A stretch of DNA of 56,830 nucleotides, taken from Clostridia bacterium (GTDB lineage Bacteria > Bacillota > Clostridia > Oscillospirales > CAG-272). The translations under genes and the position numbers were made by a program. The stretch is from assembly GCA_017411605.1 (NCBI GenBank), contig JAFQPR010000017.1:1-56830 (forward strand), in the 5' to 3' direction. Positions 24,620 to 34,046 of the stretch are shown here, piece after piece (position 1 is the stretch's first letter; each line of letters opens with the position of its first letter). The notes beneath the pieces are model-generated. The model worked only from the letters and a program-made list of their open reading frames with translations. It had not been told where the DNA came from and searched no databases.

Positions 24620-26629
24620 TTATTTGCTTGTCTTTCTTGCGATCATGATGTACTTGGGCGCGCCGTTTTCATCGTATACGGTCTTGCCGTCGTCATCCTT
24701 TTCCACTGCGATAAGGTGGTTCATAAGAGCGTCAAACTGATGCGCAGCAAGCACGTTGTTTGCTCCGTAGTTCTCCTCATAAAGCTCAAAGAACTTATCG
24801 TCATCCTTCTTGAAGTCCTTGATCTCGGACTTATCGTAGGTAACGCCCTCGTAAAGACCGGATACGTAGTAGATAGTCATAATCTCTGCTACGTGCTCCT
24901 CTGCAAGCGCCCAGAGAGCATGCTTAGCCATAGTGAAATCGTTACCGATAACGGTAGCCTTATCCGTCCAGTTGGAATCCGTCTTCATCTTTGCGATGAG
25001 GAAGGTCTCAAAATCTCCGTACTTGTTGTAGTTGGTCTGAGTAGAAGTGTAGTCACCTGCATAGAAGTCAGCCTGGTAGATCTCATACATTCTGTCATAG
25101 GTCTCCTGAACAGCCTTTCTCGGATGATCGGTTACCTTAGCGGTAGCTATCATAAGCTTCCATACCGCAACGACAATATTGTTCTTAACCTCTTCGTTAT
25201 ACTCCTCGGTAAGATGCTCGCGAACAGCGGTTTCGAAGTCTGCAACTACAGCTTCCTTAGCCTTAGCCTCGTCTGCGTTAACCTTCTTATAAACGTTTGC
25301 AAGAGCGGTGTTAAGCTCGGGTGTAGCGGTTTCATCAAGAGTCTTCTTCGCGTCGCCCATCTTGGTATTTGCATCCGTTACTTTCTCGTCTGCTGCATTC
25401 CAACCGGCTTCGTCCTTTTCCTTGTCGATAGCATCGCGAGCCGCTACCTTATCGTCATAATCCTCTTTAGCGTCCTCGTAAGCGGTTTCAGCCTTATTGT
25501 AAGCCTCTACCTTCTCGGCAAGAGCCTTAAGCTCCTCTGCAGCCTCCTTAAGGCATGCAAGCTCTCTATCCTTGGTTTCGGTAGTTCCGTCATCCTTCTC
25601 AACCTCAGTGTCGGGAAGCTTTGCAAGAAGCTCCTTGAGAATAAGATCTGCGCTGAGCTCTTCTACTTCAAGGTAGTAAACAGGGTTAATATGATAGGTA
25701 AGAGTTGTCTTCGCGGGAATCTTGTAGGTATCCTTTAAAGACTTATCGTAAACAACGTTAGCGGAGGTATTATTGCTGAGATCAAGCTCGGACTTAAGCT
25801 CACGCTCAACGAGAATCTCTTCGTTGACCTTGTTTGTATCACCAACGGTGGAAACAACCCAGTTAACCTTTACGTTGGTATAGGTATAGGTTACATCTCC
25901 AACCTCTTCGGTGAAGGACTTGCCCTCTTCGGGCTTAAGCTCAGTACCAACCTTAGCCTTCTTATCTAAGAGAAGGTCAACAAGGTAAGAGCCCTTTGTA
26001 AGAGTAACTCTTTCATTAGTGTGGCTCTCTTCGCGGTTTACGTCCTTATTATCCTTGTCCTTTTCTGTCCAGCTCTTAGTGTAAGTAACATATACTACCT
26101 CACCCTCTTTAACCTCTTTTGCGGTAGAATCGGGAGTGTAGATATAAGATGCGATATCCTTAAGCTTGCCGTCCTCGATAAGCTTAACTATCTGATCTCT
26201 TATAGCGATCTTTGCTTCGTCGGTAATCTCGTTATCACCGAGAGGGAGCGTGGTCGTAGTAGCCTTTGCCATATTAGCGGCATAAAGGTAAACGTCCTCA
26301 CCCTTTGCGTTCTTATAGGTTACATAATAGTTGTAAGTAAGCTGATCGAGAACACTCATTTCGCCCTCGGTAAGCTTATCGTCCTTGTTAACTCTGGTCA
26401 AAAGAAGGTCGTTATAGATATAGTGCGCGATCTTCTTCTCTCTGGTTTCTTTATCCGTTGTAAATTCACCGTCTTCAAAATCAAGGTTTTTGAGGCCGGC
26501 CTCAAAAGCAGCCTTATCAAACGTCATATACTGGCTAAGGTCGTCTTTGGTATAACTGTAACCGCAGGATACGAGCGAAAGAACCAGCATTACTACAACA
26601 AGAATAGAACTGATAATTCTTCTTTTCAT
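24620..26629 (-). CDS. Large lipoprotein with trigger-factor-like layout
   Basis: A 669-residue protein with a lipoprotein signal peptide: a basic start, a hydrophobic run, and lipobox LVSC with the lipidated Cys at about residue 22. Residues about 165-350 resemble the FKBP-like region of its neighbour at 22314 (YTYTNVKVNWV and TLTYHINPVYYLEVEELSAD align with ITFTNFTVDYI and TVYFDLYIAKTECYKTPEFDD). A coiled coil of Ala/Lys/Asp/Glu residues (about 375-460) is inserted before a helical C-terminal domain containing AVQETYDRMYEIYQADF and a FETFLIAKM segment that echoes SFDEYMTDQL in the neighbour. Codon use is strongly biased and regular, suggesting high expression. It has its own promoter, so it appears monocistronic. 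A surface chaperone role is inference. Confidence 0.7.
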   Translation of the reverse strand: MKRRIISSILVVVMLVLSLVSCGYSYTKDDLSQYMTFDKAAFEAGLKNLDFEDGEFTTDKETREKKIAHYIYNDLLLTRVNKDDKLTEGEMSVLDQLTYNYYVTYKNAKGEDVYLYAANMAKATTTTLPLGDNEITDEAKIAIRDQIVKLIEDGKLKDIASYIYTPDSTAKEVKEGEVVYVTYTKSWTEKDKDNKDVNREESHTNERVTLTKGSYLVDLLLDKKAKVGTELKPEEGKSFTEEVGDVTYTYTNVKVNWVVSTVGDTNKVNEEILVERELKSELDLSNNTSANVVYDKSLKDTYKIPAKTTLTYHINPVYYLEVEELSADLILKELLAKLPDTEVEKDDGTTETKDRELACLKEAAEELKALAEKVEAYNKAETAYEDAKEDYDDKVAARDAIDKEKDEAGWNAADEKVTDANTKMGDAKKTLDETATPELNTALANVYKKVNADEAKAKEAVVADFETAVREHLTEEYNEEVKNNIVVAVWKLMIATAKVTDHPRKAVQETYDRMYEIYQADFYAGDYTSTQTNYNKYGDFETFLIAKMKTDSNWTDKATVIGNDFTMAKHALWALAEEHVAEIMTIYYVSGLYEGVTYDKSEIKDFKKDDDKFFELYEENYGANNVLAAHQFDALMNHLIAVEKDDDGKTVYDENGAPKYIMIARKTSK

Positions 26630-26717
26630 TTTTCTTTCTCTTTCTCTATATTATTTATTATACAATTTTGTGGCAAGGATGAGCGTTTTTCTCACCCTCG
26701 CACATTAAGCACAGAAC

Positions 26718-26746
26718 ATTATAACATATAAATTTGAAAAATGCAA
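26718..26746 (-). promoter_or_regulatory. Predicted promoter of the trigger-factor-like lipoprotein
   Basis: On the minus strand TTGCAT (26741-26746), 17 bases, TATAAT (26718-26723). The leader of about 80 bases can form a stem, GAGGGTGAG with CTCATCCTT (about 26674-26700), before the start codon; the ribosome binding site is weak. Confidence 0.75.
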
Positions 26747-26792
26747 ACATTTTTTAAAAAAATATCATTATTTATTAAAAATATTTTTGAGC

Positions 26793-26837
26793 AAGCGAAA
26801 AATGCGCGAATTTTGGCATTTTTCGCTCGTTTTTTTA
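26793..26837. terminator. Perfect inverted repeat after the 1020-residue protein gene
   Basis: GCGAAAAATGC (26795-26805) pairs with GCATTTTTCGC (26816-26826). The T run is better on the plus strand (26830-26837) than on the minus strand, yet the only adjoining stop belongs to the minus-strand gene ending at 26848. It probably stops that operon and blocks antisense transcription. Confidence 0.65.
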
Positions 26838-26847
26838 TATCTGCGCT

Positions 26848-29800
26848 TTAATTCAGTATGCTATCCTCGGGATAAGGAAGCTCGTTGTTGATATTATCCG
26901 TGTTAAGCAAGCCGAAATAGAGATTTACAAGCTTCTTGAATGAGAATATCGAAACGTAGAAATCGGAAACCTCGGCGATCTTAGTATCGTTGCCCGGTAT
27001 CTGCTTGTACAAGTGCACAACAACGCGTCTGTCCGACACTCTGTAGAACTCATATACGTAGCTGAAGCCCTGCGCTATACCCGTATTCTTATCGTTCATC
27101 GTGATAGACATTCTCATAAGGAGCTTTCCGTTTTCGAGAGCATCCTCCTGCGCCTCGGCATCAATAAAGCCCTCGTACTGAGTGAAGTAAAGCGCCTGGA
27201 TAAATTCCTTGAAGTTTGACGTTCCGAGAGAGTCAAGCTCATCATGGTTATCCGCGCCGTAAAGCTCACGGAAGCTCACAAAGCTCGTGTTCTTCTCGTC
27301 GAGATACTTCGACAGCTCGGTTTCGATGCATTCACCCGACGGGGTTACTATAACGTCGATAGCGTCGTACTTAACGGCATTCTTCAACTGCTCCGCGGTA
27401 AGCTTATTCTTGTTATAAAGCTTTCCGTTATATGCGTATACCCAGTTGTGATTGAGCTTATTACTGTACTCACCCTTAAGGTCATCCATCATAAACTCAA
27501 GGTCGATCTTTCCAATATTCGTGATATCGGTAAGAACGAGATTTCGTCTTGCGTAAAAATCAATAAAGCTACGCTCAAGGAACTCAAAATGCTCCGCGCT
27601 TATCTCGGCTATAACGTCGTAAAGGTCGGACGCTATATATCTCGTTCCCGTCGCGGGGTCAGCAGCGCTGATGTAAAGCGTAAATCCAAGAGTTGCTACG
27701 TATTCATAGTCATCAAGGCTGGTGAGGTAATCCTCCATCGAGGTCTTATCGGATTTATACTCCTTGACAGTTATACCTCTCGGAAGCTCAAAGTAGATAA
27801 CGTTCTCATAGAGTTTATTTTCACTGTATCCGTACTTCATAAGCTTTTCGGGGGTTATTACAACGTCAACGGTCTTTGCTCCTACAAGTCCCGTAGAGCT
27901 GCTTGCGTTGGTAACAAGACCGCCAAGCAATCTTACCACGGCTTCACACGCGGATGCGTTAAGTCCGTAAAGCGAGTAGTCGCCCTTCGCGGTTTTACCC
28001 GTGGTGTTGAGGTAGAAGGATTCACCGTAATAAGGATCACGGTCTGATGCCTGCTGGAATGCGAAGGACACGATCTTTTCCTTAACAACAAAATGCTTTA
28101 CTTCGTCGATCTCATAGGTCGTGAACGAGCCGATTATTTCAGCATAGGTATGATGCGTGTCAACTTTTATCGCGTAATTATCGGGATATTCTCCCGTAGC
28201 CTTACCCATAAGGGCGGCGTCAAGCTCCTTCGAGCTGTTTTCCTTATCTCCGATTACTATTTCGATATCGGGGTACTCGGCAATCTTCACTCCGTCGATA
28301 AGATAATAGCAGCTTATGCTTACCTTAGCGCCGTCAACTACCTTTTCGAGCGCTTTACCCTCATCGGTGTTTTCTTTTATACTCTTAATTTTGTCAATCA
28401 CCATAGTAACGGTGGTTTTAACACTGTTTGCTTCGGTGTAGGTACGTTCAAAGTTAACTGCGGTGGCTAAGCTTCCCACGGCACTGCCCCCAAGCGCATT
28501 TTTTACTTCATTCGGAACGAGCGAGGACGAGAGGTCAAGGATACCGACCATATCCTTTTCGGATGCTGCCTTACCGTCTTTTTTAAGTGAGTATGTGACC
28601 TTTATTCTCGCGCCGTCGGGTACTATCTCTCCGGCAGCGGTAATATCCTCGGCATCGGTGAGTATCGCATCGATGGATTTAATAGAGTAACTGTACTTTA
28701 CATTGGTTTTCTCGTCTACCGTGTTGGAATAAACCGGCAGCGTAAACGAAAACGTCGGCTGCTTTCCGGTAGATTTTCCAACTAAGGATTTGATTATTCT
28801 CTTCTGATCCGCAACAGTTATATTGCTTCCGAGGTCAAACGTGATAGTACTGTCCTCGCTGACGTAAGCACCACCCTTAATCAAGATGCTGTCCTTGCTT
28901 ACCTTCTCCGCATTCGGAGATATAACGTCCGCGTTCACTATAACGTTTATTCCGTCGGTCGTATCGAGCGCGGGGATAACGTGATAAATACCTTTTTCGT
29001 CATCGTATGCATAGACGGTATTTCTATACTGCTGATAGTCCGTCGTAAGATAGGGCTCGAAGGCGTTATCGATAGGAAGACCCTCTGCGATAAGGATCGG
29101 GTTGATAAAATCGGTAAAGCTTATGAAAGCATAGTCCAGATACTTGTTATACGTGGTATAGATGAACGGTCTGTAATCAACTTTCCCGTCTTTATTCATC
29201 GTACCTACCATAAAGTAGTATCCGCTGTTGGTAGGAAGCTTGCTTCCGACCTTAACGAAGTACTCGAGCTCTTTTTCGTTTTTATGCTCGTTTTTCTTGT
29301 CGTTTTCATCGTCGTGGACCGAATAGGTCAGATTCACAACTATCGGGGAATCCTCCTCGCCAAAGCCGAAGGCGGATAACTCCTTTGCTCTCTCCGATTC
29401 GTTATCGGGAAGAGTCATTTTCGAGTCGAAGTAAAGAGTTCCGAATGCGTTCAAAAGATAAGTGAGCTTCATAATAGTGCCGAAATCGTCACCCTGCTCC
29501 TTAGCATAAACGTCATCGTACTCGAAATTCCCGTCAGTTTCCATGATCGGTGGCAGATAGGGATATATCTCTCCGTCCGCATCCTGATAGGACATAACGA
29601 AGGGATTCTCGGTTTCGGGATCGCCGTCAAGATCGGTTCTGACGAATCCGTATCTGCGATCCGCGCTTATCATTATTTTTGAAATGTGAGTTCCGTCTGT
29701 TCTGGGATACGCAACAGCCCAATATTTATTGTAGATACTCTCGCCCCATTCGGTATCGACCACGGGAATCTCCTGCTTCGGCTCTTCTACGGGATTATCC

Positions 29801-29910
29801 GCCAAAAGAAGCGTATTGAGCAGGATCGCCGCAACGGTAAATACCACAAGGATCGCCGCGAGTATTACTATAATAAGAGGCTTTTTCATTTTTTTCTTAA
29901 CAACTATCAT
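26848..29910 (-). CDS. Large membrane-anchored protein, DUF4340-like, of the Gld-type cluster
   Basis: A 1020-residue protein with one N-terminal membrane helix (about 11-37) and a very large outside part. In clusters with GldG-type genes this position is usually filled by a DUF4340 protein, and the N-terminal region (WAVAYPRTDGTHISKIMI and later) is compatible with that, but I assign it mainly from context. The long body is beta-rich with repeated Lys/Asp-Thr strands; an IRVSYS-like strand and a cysteine pair are not conserved markers I can name. It lies 17 bases after the second GldG-like gene with GGAGG 10 bases before ATG, so it is the last gene of the operon. It is about twice as long as typical DUF4340 proteins. 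Function unknown. Confidence 0.65.
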   Translation of the reverse strand: MIVVKKKMKKPLIIVILAAILVVFTVAAILLNTLLLADNPVEEPKQEIPVVDTEWGESIYNKYWAVAYPRTDGTHISKIMISADRRYGFVRTDLDGDPETENPFVMSYQDADGEIYPYLPPIMETDGNFEYDDVYAKEQGDDFGTIMKLTYLLNAFGTLYFDSKMTLPDNESERAKELSAFGFGEEDSPIVVNLTYSVHDDENDKKNEHKNEKELEYFVKVGSKLPTNSGYYFMVGTMNKDGKVDYRPFIYTTYNKYLDYAFISFTDFINPILIAEGLPIDNAFEPYLTTDYQQYRNTVYAYDDEKGIYHVIPALDTTDGINVIVNADVISPNAEKVSKDSILIKGGAYVSEDSTITFDLGSNITVADQKRIIKSLVGKSTGKQPTFSFTLPVYSNTVDEKTNVKYSYSIKSIDAILTDAEDITAAGEIVPDGARIKVTYSLKKDGKAASEKDMVGILDLSSSLVPNEVKNALGGSAVGSLATAVNFERTYTEANSVKTTVTMVIDKIKSIKENTDEGKALEKVVDGAKVSISCYYLIDGVKIAEYPDIEIVIGDKENSSKELDAALMGKATGEYPDNYAIKVDTHHTYAEIIGSFTTYEIDEVKHFVVKEKIVSFAFQQASDRDPYYGESFYLNTTGKTAKGDYSLYGLNASACEAVVRLLGGLVTNASSSTGLVGAKTVDVVITPEKLMKYGYSENKLYENVIYFELPRGITVKEYKSDKTSMEDYLTSLDDYEYVATLGFTLYISAADPATGTRYIASDLYDVIAEISAEHFEFLERSFIDFYARRNLVLTDITNIGKIDLEFMMDDLKGEYSNKLNHNWVYAYNGKLYNKNKLTAEQLKNAVKYDAIDVIVTPSGECIETELSKYLDEKNTSFVSFRELYGADNHDELDSLGTSNFKEFIQALYFTQYEGFIDAEAQEDALENGKLLMRMSITMNDKNTGIAQGFSYVYEFYRVSDRRVVVHLYKQIPGNDTKIAEVSDFYVSIFSFKKLVNLYFGLLNTDNINNELPYPEDSILN

Positions 29911-29927
29911 ACGTTCAGAGCCTCCTA

Positions 29928-31670
29928 TTACAAGTATTTGCGCTTAAGGCATATTACTACGCCTGTAACAGCGATAGCTACGGGAATAATAACTATTGCT
30001 ACCGTGATGATAACGAGGTCGACAGTTCCAAAGGTGTGCTTTTTGTTCGTTGCATCAGCGTCATCCTTAATGCTCGCGTCAACAAACATCTTTCCGCCAA
30101 AGCTATCGTTATCGTTATTCATCGAAAGACCGCCGAGCGACGAGTCTGCGTGAGTTTCAAGTCTTGCGATATTCTGAACGAGCGCGGAAACAACGTCATA
30201 GTTAGCATAGGATGCGTTTCCTATAAGGCTGTCCGTAAAGAAGCTTGCGCTCGCCGCGCAGAAAACGTAGGAATAGGTGTTTTCACCCGTTTCTCTGTCT
30301 ATCGTCTGCCTGCCTCCTACCGCAGCAAGTATTTGCTTGCCGACGGCGTTCGTAGCATTGTAAACCACTTCATCTCCGTATACGTTCTTGCCGTATGAAA
30401 CAGATGAGGGCGAGCTGTAAAGGAACGGAGCGAATATTCTCGAGGTGTCCGAGCTGCCCGCCTCGTTCGAGTTAACCGCCTCACCGTCCGAGGAAACGAT
30501 CGTACCCGTGTCACTTATTACAACTCTCGGGGAGGTGGACATAGCCGCAAATTCACCGTAAATGCTATTTGCGTAAGTGCCTTCTTCAAGATCGTAATCG
30601 GCAATTATGGTCGTGTGGTCCGAGTCATCGCCGCTTACCTTTATGTGATTCTTATCGTCCGACACTCTCGTATCGGTAAGCTTCATTCCCCACTCGTTGA
30701 GGAAGTCCTCAAGGTTGGGTAAATCTTTTTCGTTTTTATAGTCCATCGTCATCATGATGGAGCCGTGCGAGCTTGCCATAAATCTGTCAAGCACCTCTGT
30801 TTCCGAAACGTATGCAAACTGACTGAGCTTGCTCTCGTCGCAATCAAAATCCTCTTTCGGATCGTTGATTATAAGCAGCACGCAATCGTCGGGGATGCTC
30901 GGCTCGACAACCTTGCCGGCGGCAAGACTTTCCTGCTCCGCCTTCTCTATAACGTCCTTCGCGATATTGAGGTTTTTCACTTCAAGTCCTCTCTCTCGAA
31001 GAAGGTCTACGAAGGTTCCGAGCTCGGGAGTTGCTACCTTTGTAGGATCATCCTTATCAAAATAAGTAGTAGTTCCGTGGTCGGTAACGAAATATGCAAC
31101 GGGCTTATTTACAAGCGTCAGAGAAAGAAGGATCGACGCAAGCTTATATTCTCCGTCAAATGCATACACGACGTTATCCGAGCCGATATGCCAGAACTTT
31201 TCGGCAGAGGTTATGCTGTATCTCTGTCCGTACGATACTATAACGTCATCGGAGTCTATCTGAGTCAAGGACGTAGTCTTGTACTGCGCTACGGCGGTGG
31301 GCGTCATATTTACGTTGACCGTTTCAACCTCGCAGTTATCAAACCTTTTCGAGAGCGCGACAGCCATGTAATAAATCATTCTGGTCGTAGTGTTCGATAT
31401 CAGATTGTCGGGATCATCGCAAAACGTTATCTTTATACCGGGATCCCTAAGCTTGCCATCCTCGGTGTAGAACACTTTTTCGCACGCGTCAAACATTCTG
31501 TCACGCACCGTGTAGAGTCCCTCGGGCGTCAAATCTATGTACGCATTACCGAAAACGATAAAATTCGTAACAAACAGATTGAGCACGAGAAGCAGCACGA
31601 TCGAAAGAACGGTAATGACCGTGAATATTTTGGTACGGGTACTTTTACCCGTAAACGGATTGTTTTTCAT
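29928..31670 (-). CDS. GldG-like ABC-transporter auxiliary protein 2
   Basis: A 580-residue protein with membrane helices at the N-terminus (about 14-42) and C-terminus (about 548-573), and a large outside domain of the GldG/ABC_transp_aux type. After the first helix comes the typical YIDLTPEGLYTVRD segment (GldG proteins have ...DLT..K.YTLS). Further on, PVAYFVTDHGT, a DLLRERGLEVKNLNI strand-turn, PDDCVLLIINDPKEDF, and an EVLDRFMASSHGSIMMTMD stretch correspond to the family's H-G-E/D...L...G...L and P-x-x-D-x-L-V-I core. It lies 22 bases after the first GldG-like gene in the same operon. The family acts with a GldA/GldF ABC complex; in Bacteroidetes that complex is tied to gliding, which is not expected here. 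Confidence 0.85.
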   Translation of the reverse strand: MKNNPFTGKSTRTKIFTVITVLSIVLLLVLNLFVTNFIVFGNAYIDLTPEGLYTVRDRMFDACEKVFYTEDGKLRDPGIKITFCDDPDNLISNTTTRMIYYMAVALSKRFDNCEVETVNVNMTPTAVAQYKTTSLTQIDSDDVIVSYGQRYSITSAEKFWHIGSDNVVYAFDGEYKLASILLSLTLVNKPVAYFVTDHGTTTYFDKDDPTKVATPELGTFVDLLRERGLEVKNLNIAKDVIEKAEQESLAAGKVVEPSIPDDCVLLIINDPKEDFDCDESKLSQFAYVSETEVLDRFMASSHGSIMMTMDYKNEKDLPNLEDFLNEWGMKLTDTRVSDDKNHIKVSGDDSDHTTIIADYDLEEGTYANSIYGEFAAMSTSPRVVISDTGTIVSSDGEAVNSNEAGSSDTSRIFAPFLYSSPSSVSYGKNVYGDEVVYNATNAVGKQILAAVGGRQTIDRETGENTYSYVFCAASASFFTDSLIGNASYANYDVVSALVQNIARLETHADSSLGGLSMNNDNDSFGGKMFVDASIKDDADATNKKHTFGTVDLVIITVAIVIIPVAIAVTGVVICLKRKYL

Positions 31671-31692
31671 ATATTGGGGTTTCCTCTTTATT

Positions 31693-33270
31693 TTATCTGT
31701 TCTTTCTCTTTATGATAATAACCGAGCCCACGACCGTAATTATTGCGGGAATAGAAAGGATCAGGGCGGTATAAAGTCTTGCAGACTTCATCGTAAGATT
31801 TTCAAGCACGGCATCACGCCTGTAAACAGGTGTGCAACCGTAGGGTACATTTTCCACACCGAAAACATTGTCAAACACAGAATAAAGGAAATCTCGGTTG
31901 GAATAGCCTTTTTTCGAAAGCGCGTCATTCGCGGAGATATAAACGCTGGGAAGAACAAAAATATTGCTTTCTTTGCCATCTTTGGCTGCGAATCTGGATA
32001 CCGCGCCTACGCAGTAATATCCTTCGCTGCCGACACGGTCGCCACCCTCGTATACGCTAGAGGCGCCGGAGCTGAGAAGAACGGGCATAGCGCCAAGCTT
32101 GCCGTCAAGCTTAAGCGCCGCAGCTTCCTTCAGCACAACGTTGCCTTCGTTATAATCTCTAACGCTGCTCTCTATTTTGTTCGCAAGCGCAGAGTCCGCA
32201 TAATCAGCGACAAGAGTAAAGCCGTCTGCGGTAATCGCGTTATCATTATCTTTTACAATATGTCTGAGTTTTCCATCCTCACTCTCCGCAAAGGAGATAC
32301 CGTATTTCTCGAGTAAGCCCTCGAGAACGTGAAGCTTTTTAACGTACGGGTCAAGGGTAACGTAAAGATTTCCGCCTTCTTTAAGGTATCGGTCAAGCTT
32401 TTCAATCTCCGGATAATATACGGTGTTTCCCGAGGTCTCGAAATCTTTAGTCGGGTTGGATATAACAAGGAGATCCGCATCCTTTGGAACATAATCCGCC
32501 TGACGGAGATCCAACGTTTCTATACTGTAGCCCGCGCAGCTGAGAATATTCGCGAAGGTAATATCGGCAACCTCGCCGTGGTGAGTGGTAAAATACGCGG
32601 TCTTATGCTCGTCAGCCAGCACCCACATAGTCATTGAGGCTATGATCTCTTCACCGTTATACGAGGAATACTCACCCGTTTCGACAGATGCAAGAACGTA
32701 TGCCGCCGCGGTTATATCCTGGATATAGCGCTTTTCTCTGCCCTCTTTGTTTGAGAGAAAAATTATCGAACTGTTGTAAAGAGGATAATACTCATCTCCC
32801 GAGCCGCTCTCGTCCTTCACCTGAAGCTCGGTAAGGTCGATAAGCTCCTCCTTGCCCGAGTCGCCGACAGACATTCTCTTGGTGAGAAGGTTTACGTAAG
32901 CAAGCTCTATAAAATCGGGGTATTTTTCTTCGAATTGCTTTGCTGTTATATAGAATTTATTTACTTCGTCGTCCGTATACGTCGAGCTTGATGGGTCAAA
33001 CTGACTTCTCGTACGGCAAAATACGATTCGTATCTTCTCGCCGTTTTCTTTTGCTTCAGCCATAGCATCCGCAAAAAGCACGTCGGTCGATCCCGATATC
33101 GTAAGATCATCAACCTCGGGTGAATAGAGATACAGATTAAAGGCTACCGTGAAAGCGTACACGATCGCGTTAAATGCGATTATAACGCCGATAACGAGCG
33201 CGCAGATGGCGCTGCCCTTAAGCTTCTCTCCCTTAAACCACGAGATAAGCTTTTCTTTCATATTTTTCAT
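31693..33270 (-). CDS. GldG-like ABC-transporter auxiliary protein 1
   Basis: A 525-residue protein with an N-terminal helix (about 20-48), a large outside domain and a C-terminal helix (about 498-520) ending in basic residues. GldG-type elements include TAYFTTHHGEVADITFANIL, AGYSIETLDLRQADYVPKDADLLVISNPTKDF, and EKLDRYLKEGGNLYVTLDP. They are more canonical here than in the second copy, so the two genes are divergent paralogues. I chose the ATG at 33270, with AAGGAG 10 bases upstream and 19 bases after the permease stop; a longer reading would overlap the permease gene and lacks a ribosome binding site. The protein probably pairs with the upstream permease and ATPase in an envelope complex. 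Confidence 0.87.
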   Translation of the reverse strand: MKNMKEKLISWFKGEKLKGSAICALVIGVIIAFNAIVYAFTVAFNLYLYSPEVDDLTISGSTDVLFADAMAEAKENGEKIRIVFCRTRSQFDPSSSTYTDDEVNKFYITAKQFEEKYPDFIELAYVNLLTKRMSVGDSGKEELIDLTELQVKDESGSGDEYYPLYNSSIIFLSNKEGREKRYIQDITAAAYVLASVETGEYSSYNGEEIIASMTMWVLADEHKTAYFTTHHGEVADITFANILSCAGYSIETLDLRQADYVPKDADLLVISNPTKDFETSGNTVYYPEIEKLDRYLKEGGNLYVTLDPYVKKLHVLEGLLEKYGISFAESEDGKLRHIVKDNDNAITADGFTLVADYADSALANKIESSVRDYNEGNVVLKEAAALKLDGKLGAMPVLLSSGASSVYEGGDRVGSEGYYCVGAVSRFAAKDGKESNIFVLPSVYISANDALSKKGYSNRDFLYSVFDNVFGVENVPYGCTPVYRRDAVLENLTMKSARLYTALILSIPAIITVVGSVIIIKRKNR

Positions 33271-33289
33271 TGCGTACCGTCTCCTTAGA

Positions 33290-33997
33290 TCAATTGTAGC
33301 GACGGCGATCGTAAACTCTGATCGTGAGGTATACAAATACTACGGTTACCGATAAGTAGTAAAGAAGACTCGAGAGATCGAAATAACCGTTTACAAAGGT
33401 CTGGAATCTCGTGAATATCGACACGCAGTCAAACACGTAGCGAAGCCAGAAGGATGCGGGAAGAAGCGAATTGATTATTCCTATGCCGAGGAACAGAAGA
33501 ATTATCGCCATAGTGCCTACAGCCGCCGTAAGCTGATTCTCGGTAAGGGATGACACGAACACGCCTATCGCGATAAACGTCATACCCACGAGAAGAAGAG
33601 CTACGAAATTTCCGATAAGGTGAGCGGTCTTAACCTCCGCGTAACGGTAAAGAATAAGGAAATAAAGCGAGTTTACGAAAAGAGCGCCCGCAAACATGGT
33701 AAGCGCCGCGAGGAACTTACCGAGCACCATTCCCGTGATGGATACGGGAGCGGTAAGCAAGAGCTGCTCGGTCTTTGCTTTTCTCTCATCGCTGAAGGAT
33801 TTCATCGTGAGAAGCGGAAGAATTACCGCGGAGAAGATAAGCATATAGGTAAAGAAGTTCGATACCTCAGCCGACATTGCAAACAGAGTTGTAAGACAGA
33901 ATATGCCTCCGCCGAGAGCAAGGAAGAGCACGAGGAATACGTATCCGATAACACCCGTAAAATACGAGCGCATTTCTCTTTTATAAATCGATAACAT
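33290..33997 (-). CDS. ABC-2 type permease, GldF-like
   Basis: A 235-residue polytopic membrane protein with about six helices. The start MLSIYKREMRSYFTGVIGYVF and the segment LPLLTMKSFSDERKAKTEQLLLTAP (about 60-84) are the hallmark of GldF/ABC-2 permeases, followed by VLGKF and a GNFVALLLVGMTFIAIGVFVSSLT helix pair. It is the membrane subunit for the ATPase encoded 49 bases upstream and precedes the GldG-like gene by 19 bases. GAAAGG lies 8 bases before ATG. The transported substrate is unknown. Confidence 0.92.
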   Translation of the reverse strand: MLSIYKREMRSYFTGVIGYVFLVLFLALGGGIFCLTTLFAMSAEVSNFFTYMLIFSAVILPLLTMKSFSDERKAKTEQLLLTAPVSITGMVLGKFLAALTMFAGALFVNSLYFLILYRYAEVKTAHLIGNFVALLLVGMTFIAIGVFVSSLTENQLTAAVGTMAIILLFLGIGIINSLLPASFWLRYVFDCVSIFTRFQTFVNGYFDLSSLLYYLSVTVVFVYLTIRVYDRRRYN

Positions 33998-34046
33998 TTG
34001 TTTTGCCTTTCTTTTTAACTAAGTTATAGTAACAATTCCTACTTCA

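Noticed and set aside
24716-25738. Long antisense reading frame (340 codons) opposite the lipoprotein gene
   Set aside because: It lies wholly inside a well-supported gene with signal peptide and promoter, and has no ribosome binding site or family motif. Regular codon bias in the sense gene explains the open antisense frame.
27244-28047. Antisense frame of about 267 codons opposite the 1020-residue protein gene
   Set aside because: A shadow of the sense codons with no start signals.
30765-31715. Antisense frame of about 316 codons opposite the second GldG-like gene
   Set aside because: No family motifs and no promoter or ribosome binding site; the sense gene has clear helices and context.
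33271-33336. N-terminal extension of the first GldG-like gene into the permease gene
   Set aside because: It overlaps the permease stop, lacks a ribosome binding site and adds charged residues unlike the family; the ATG at 33270 follows AAGGAG.
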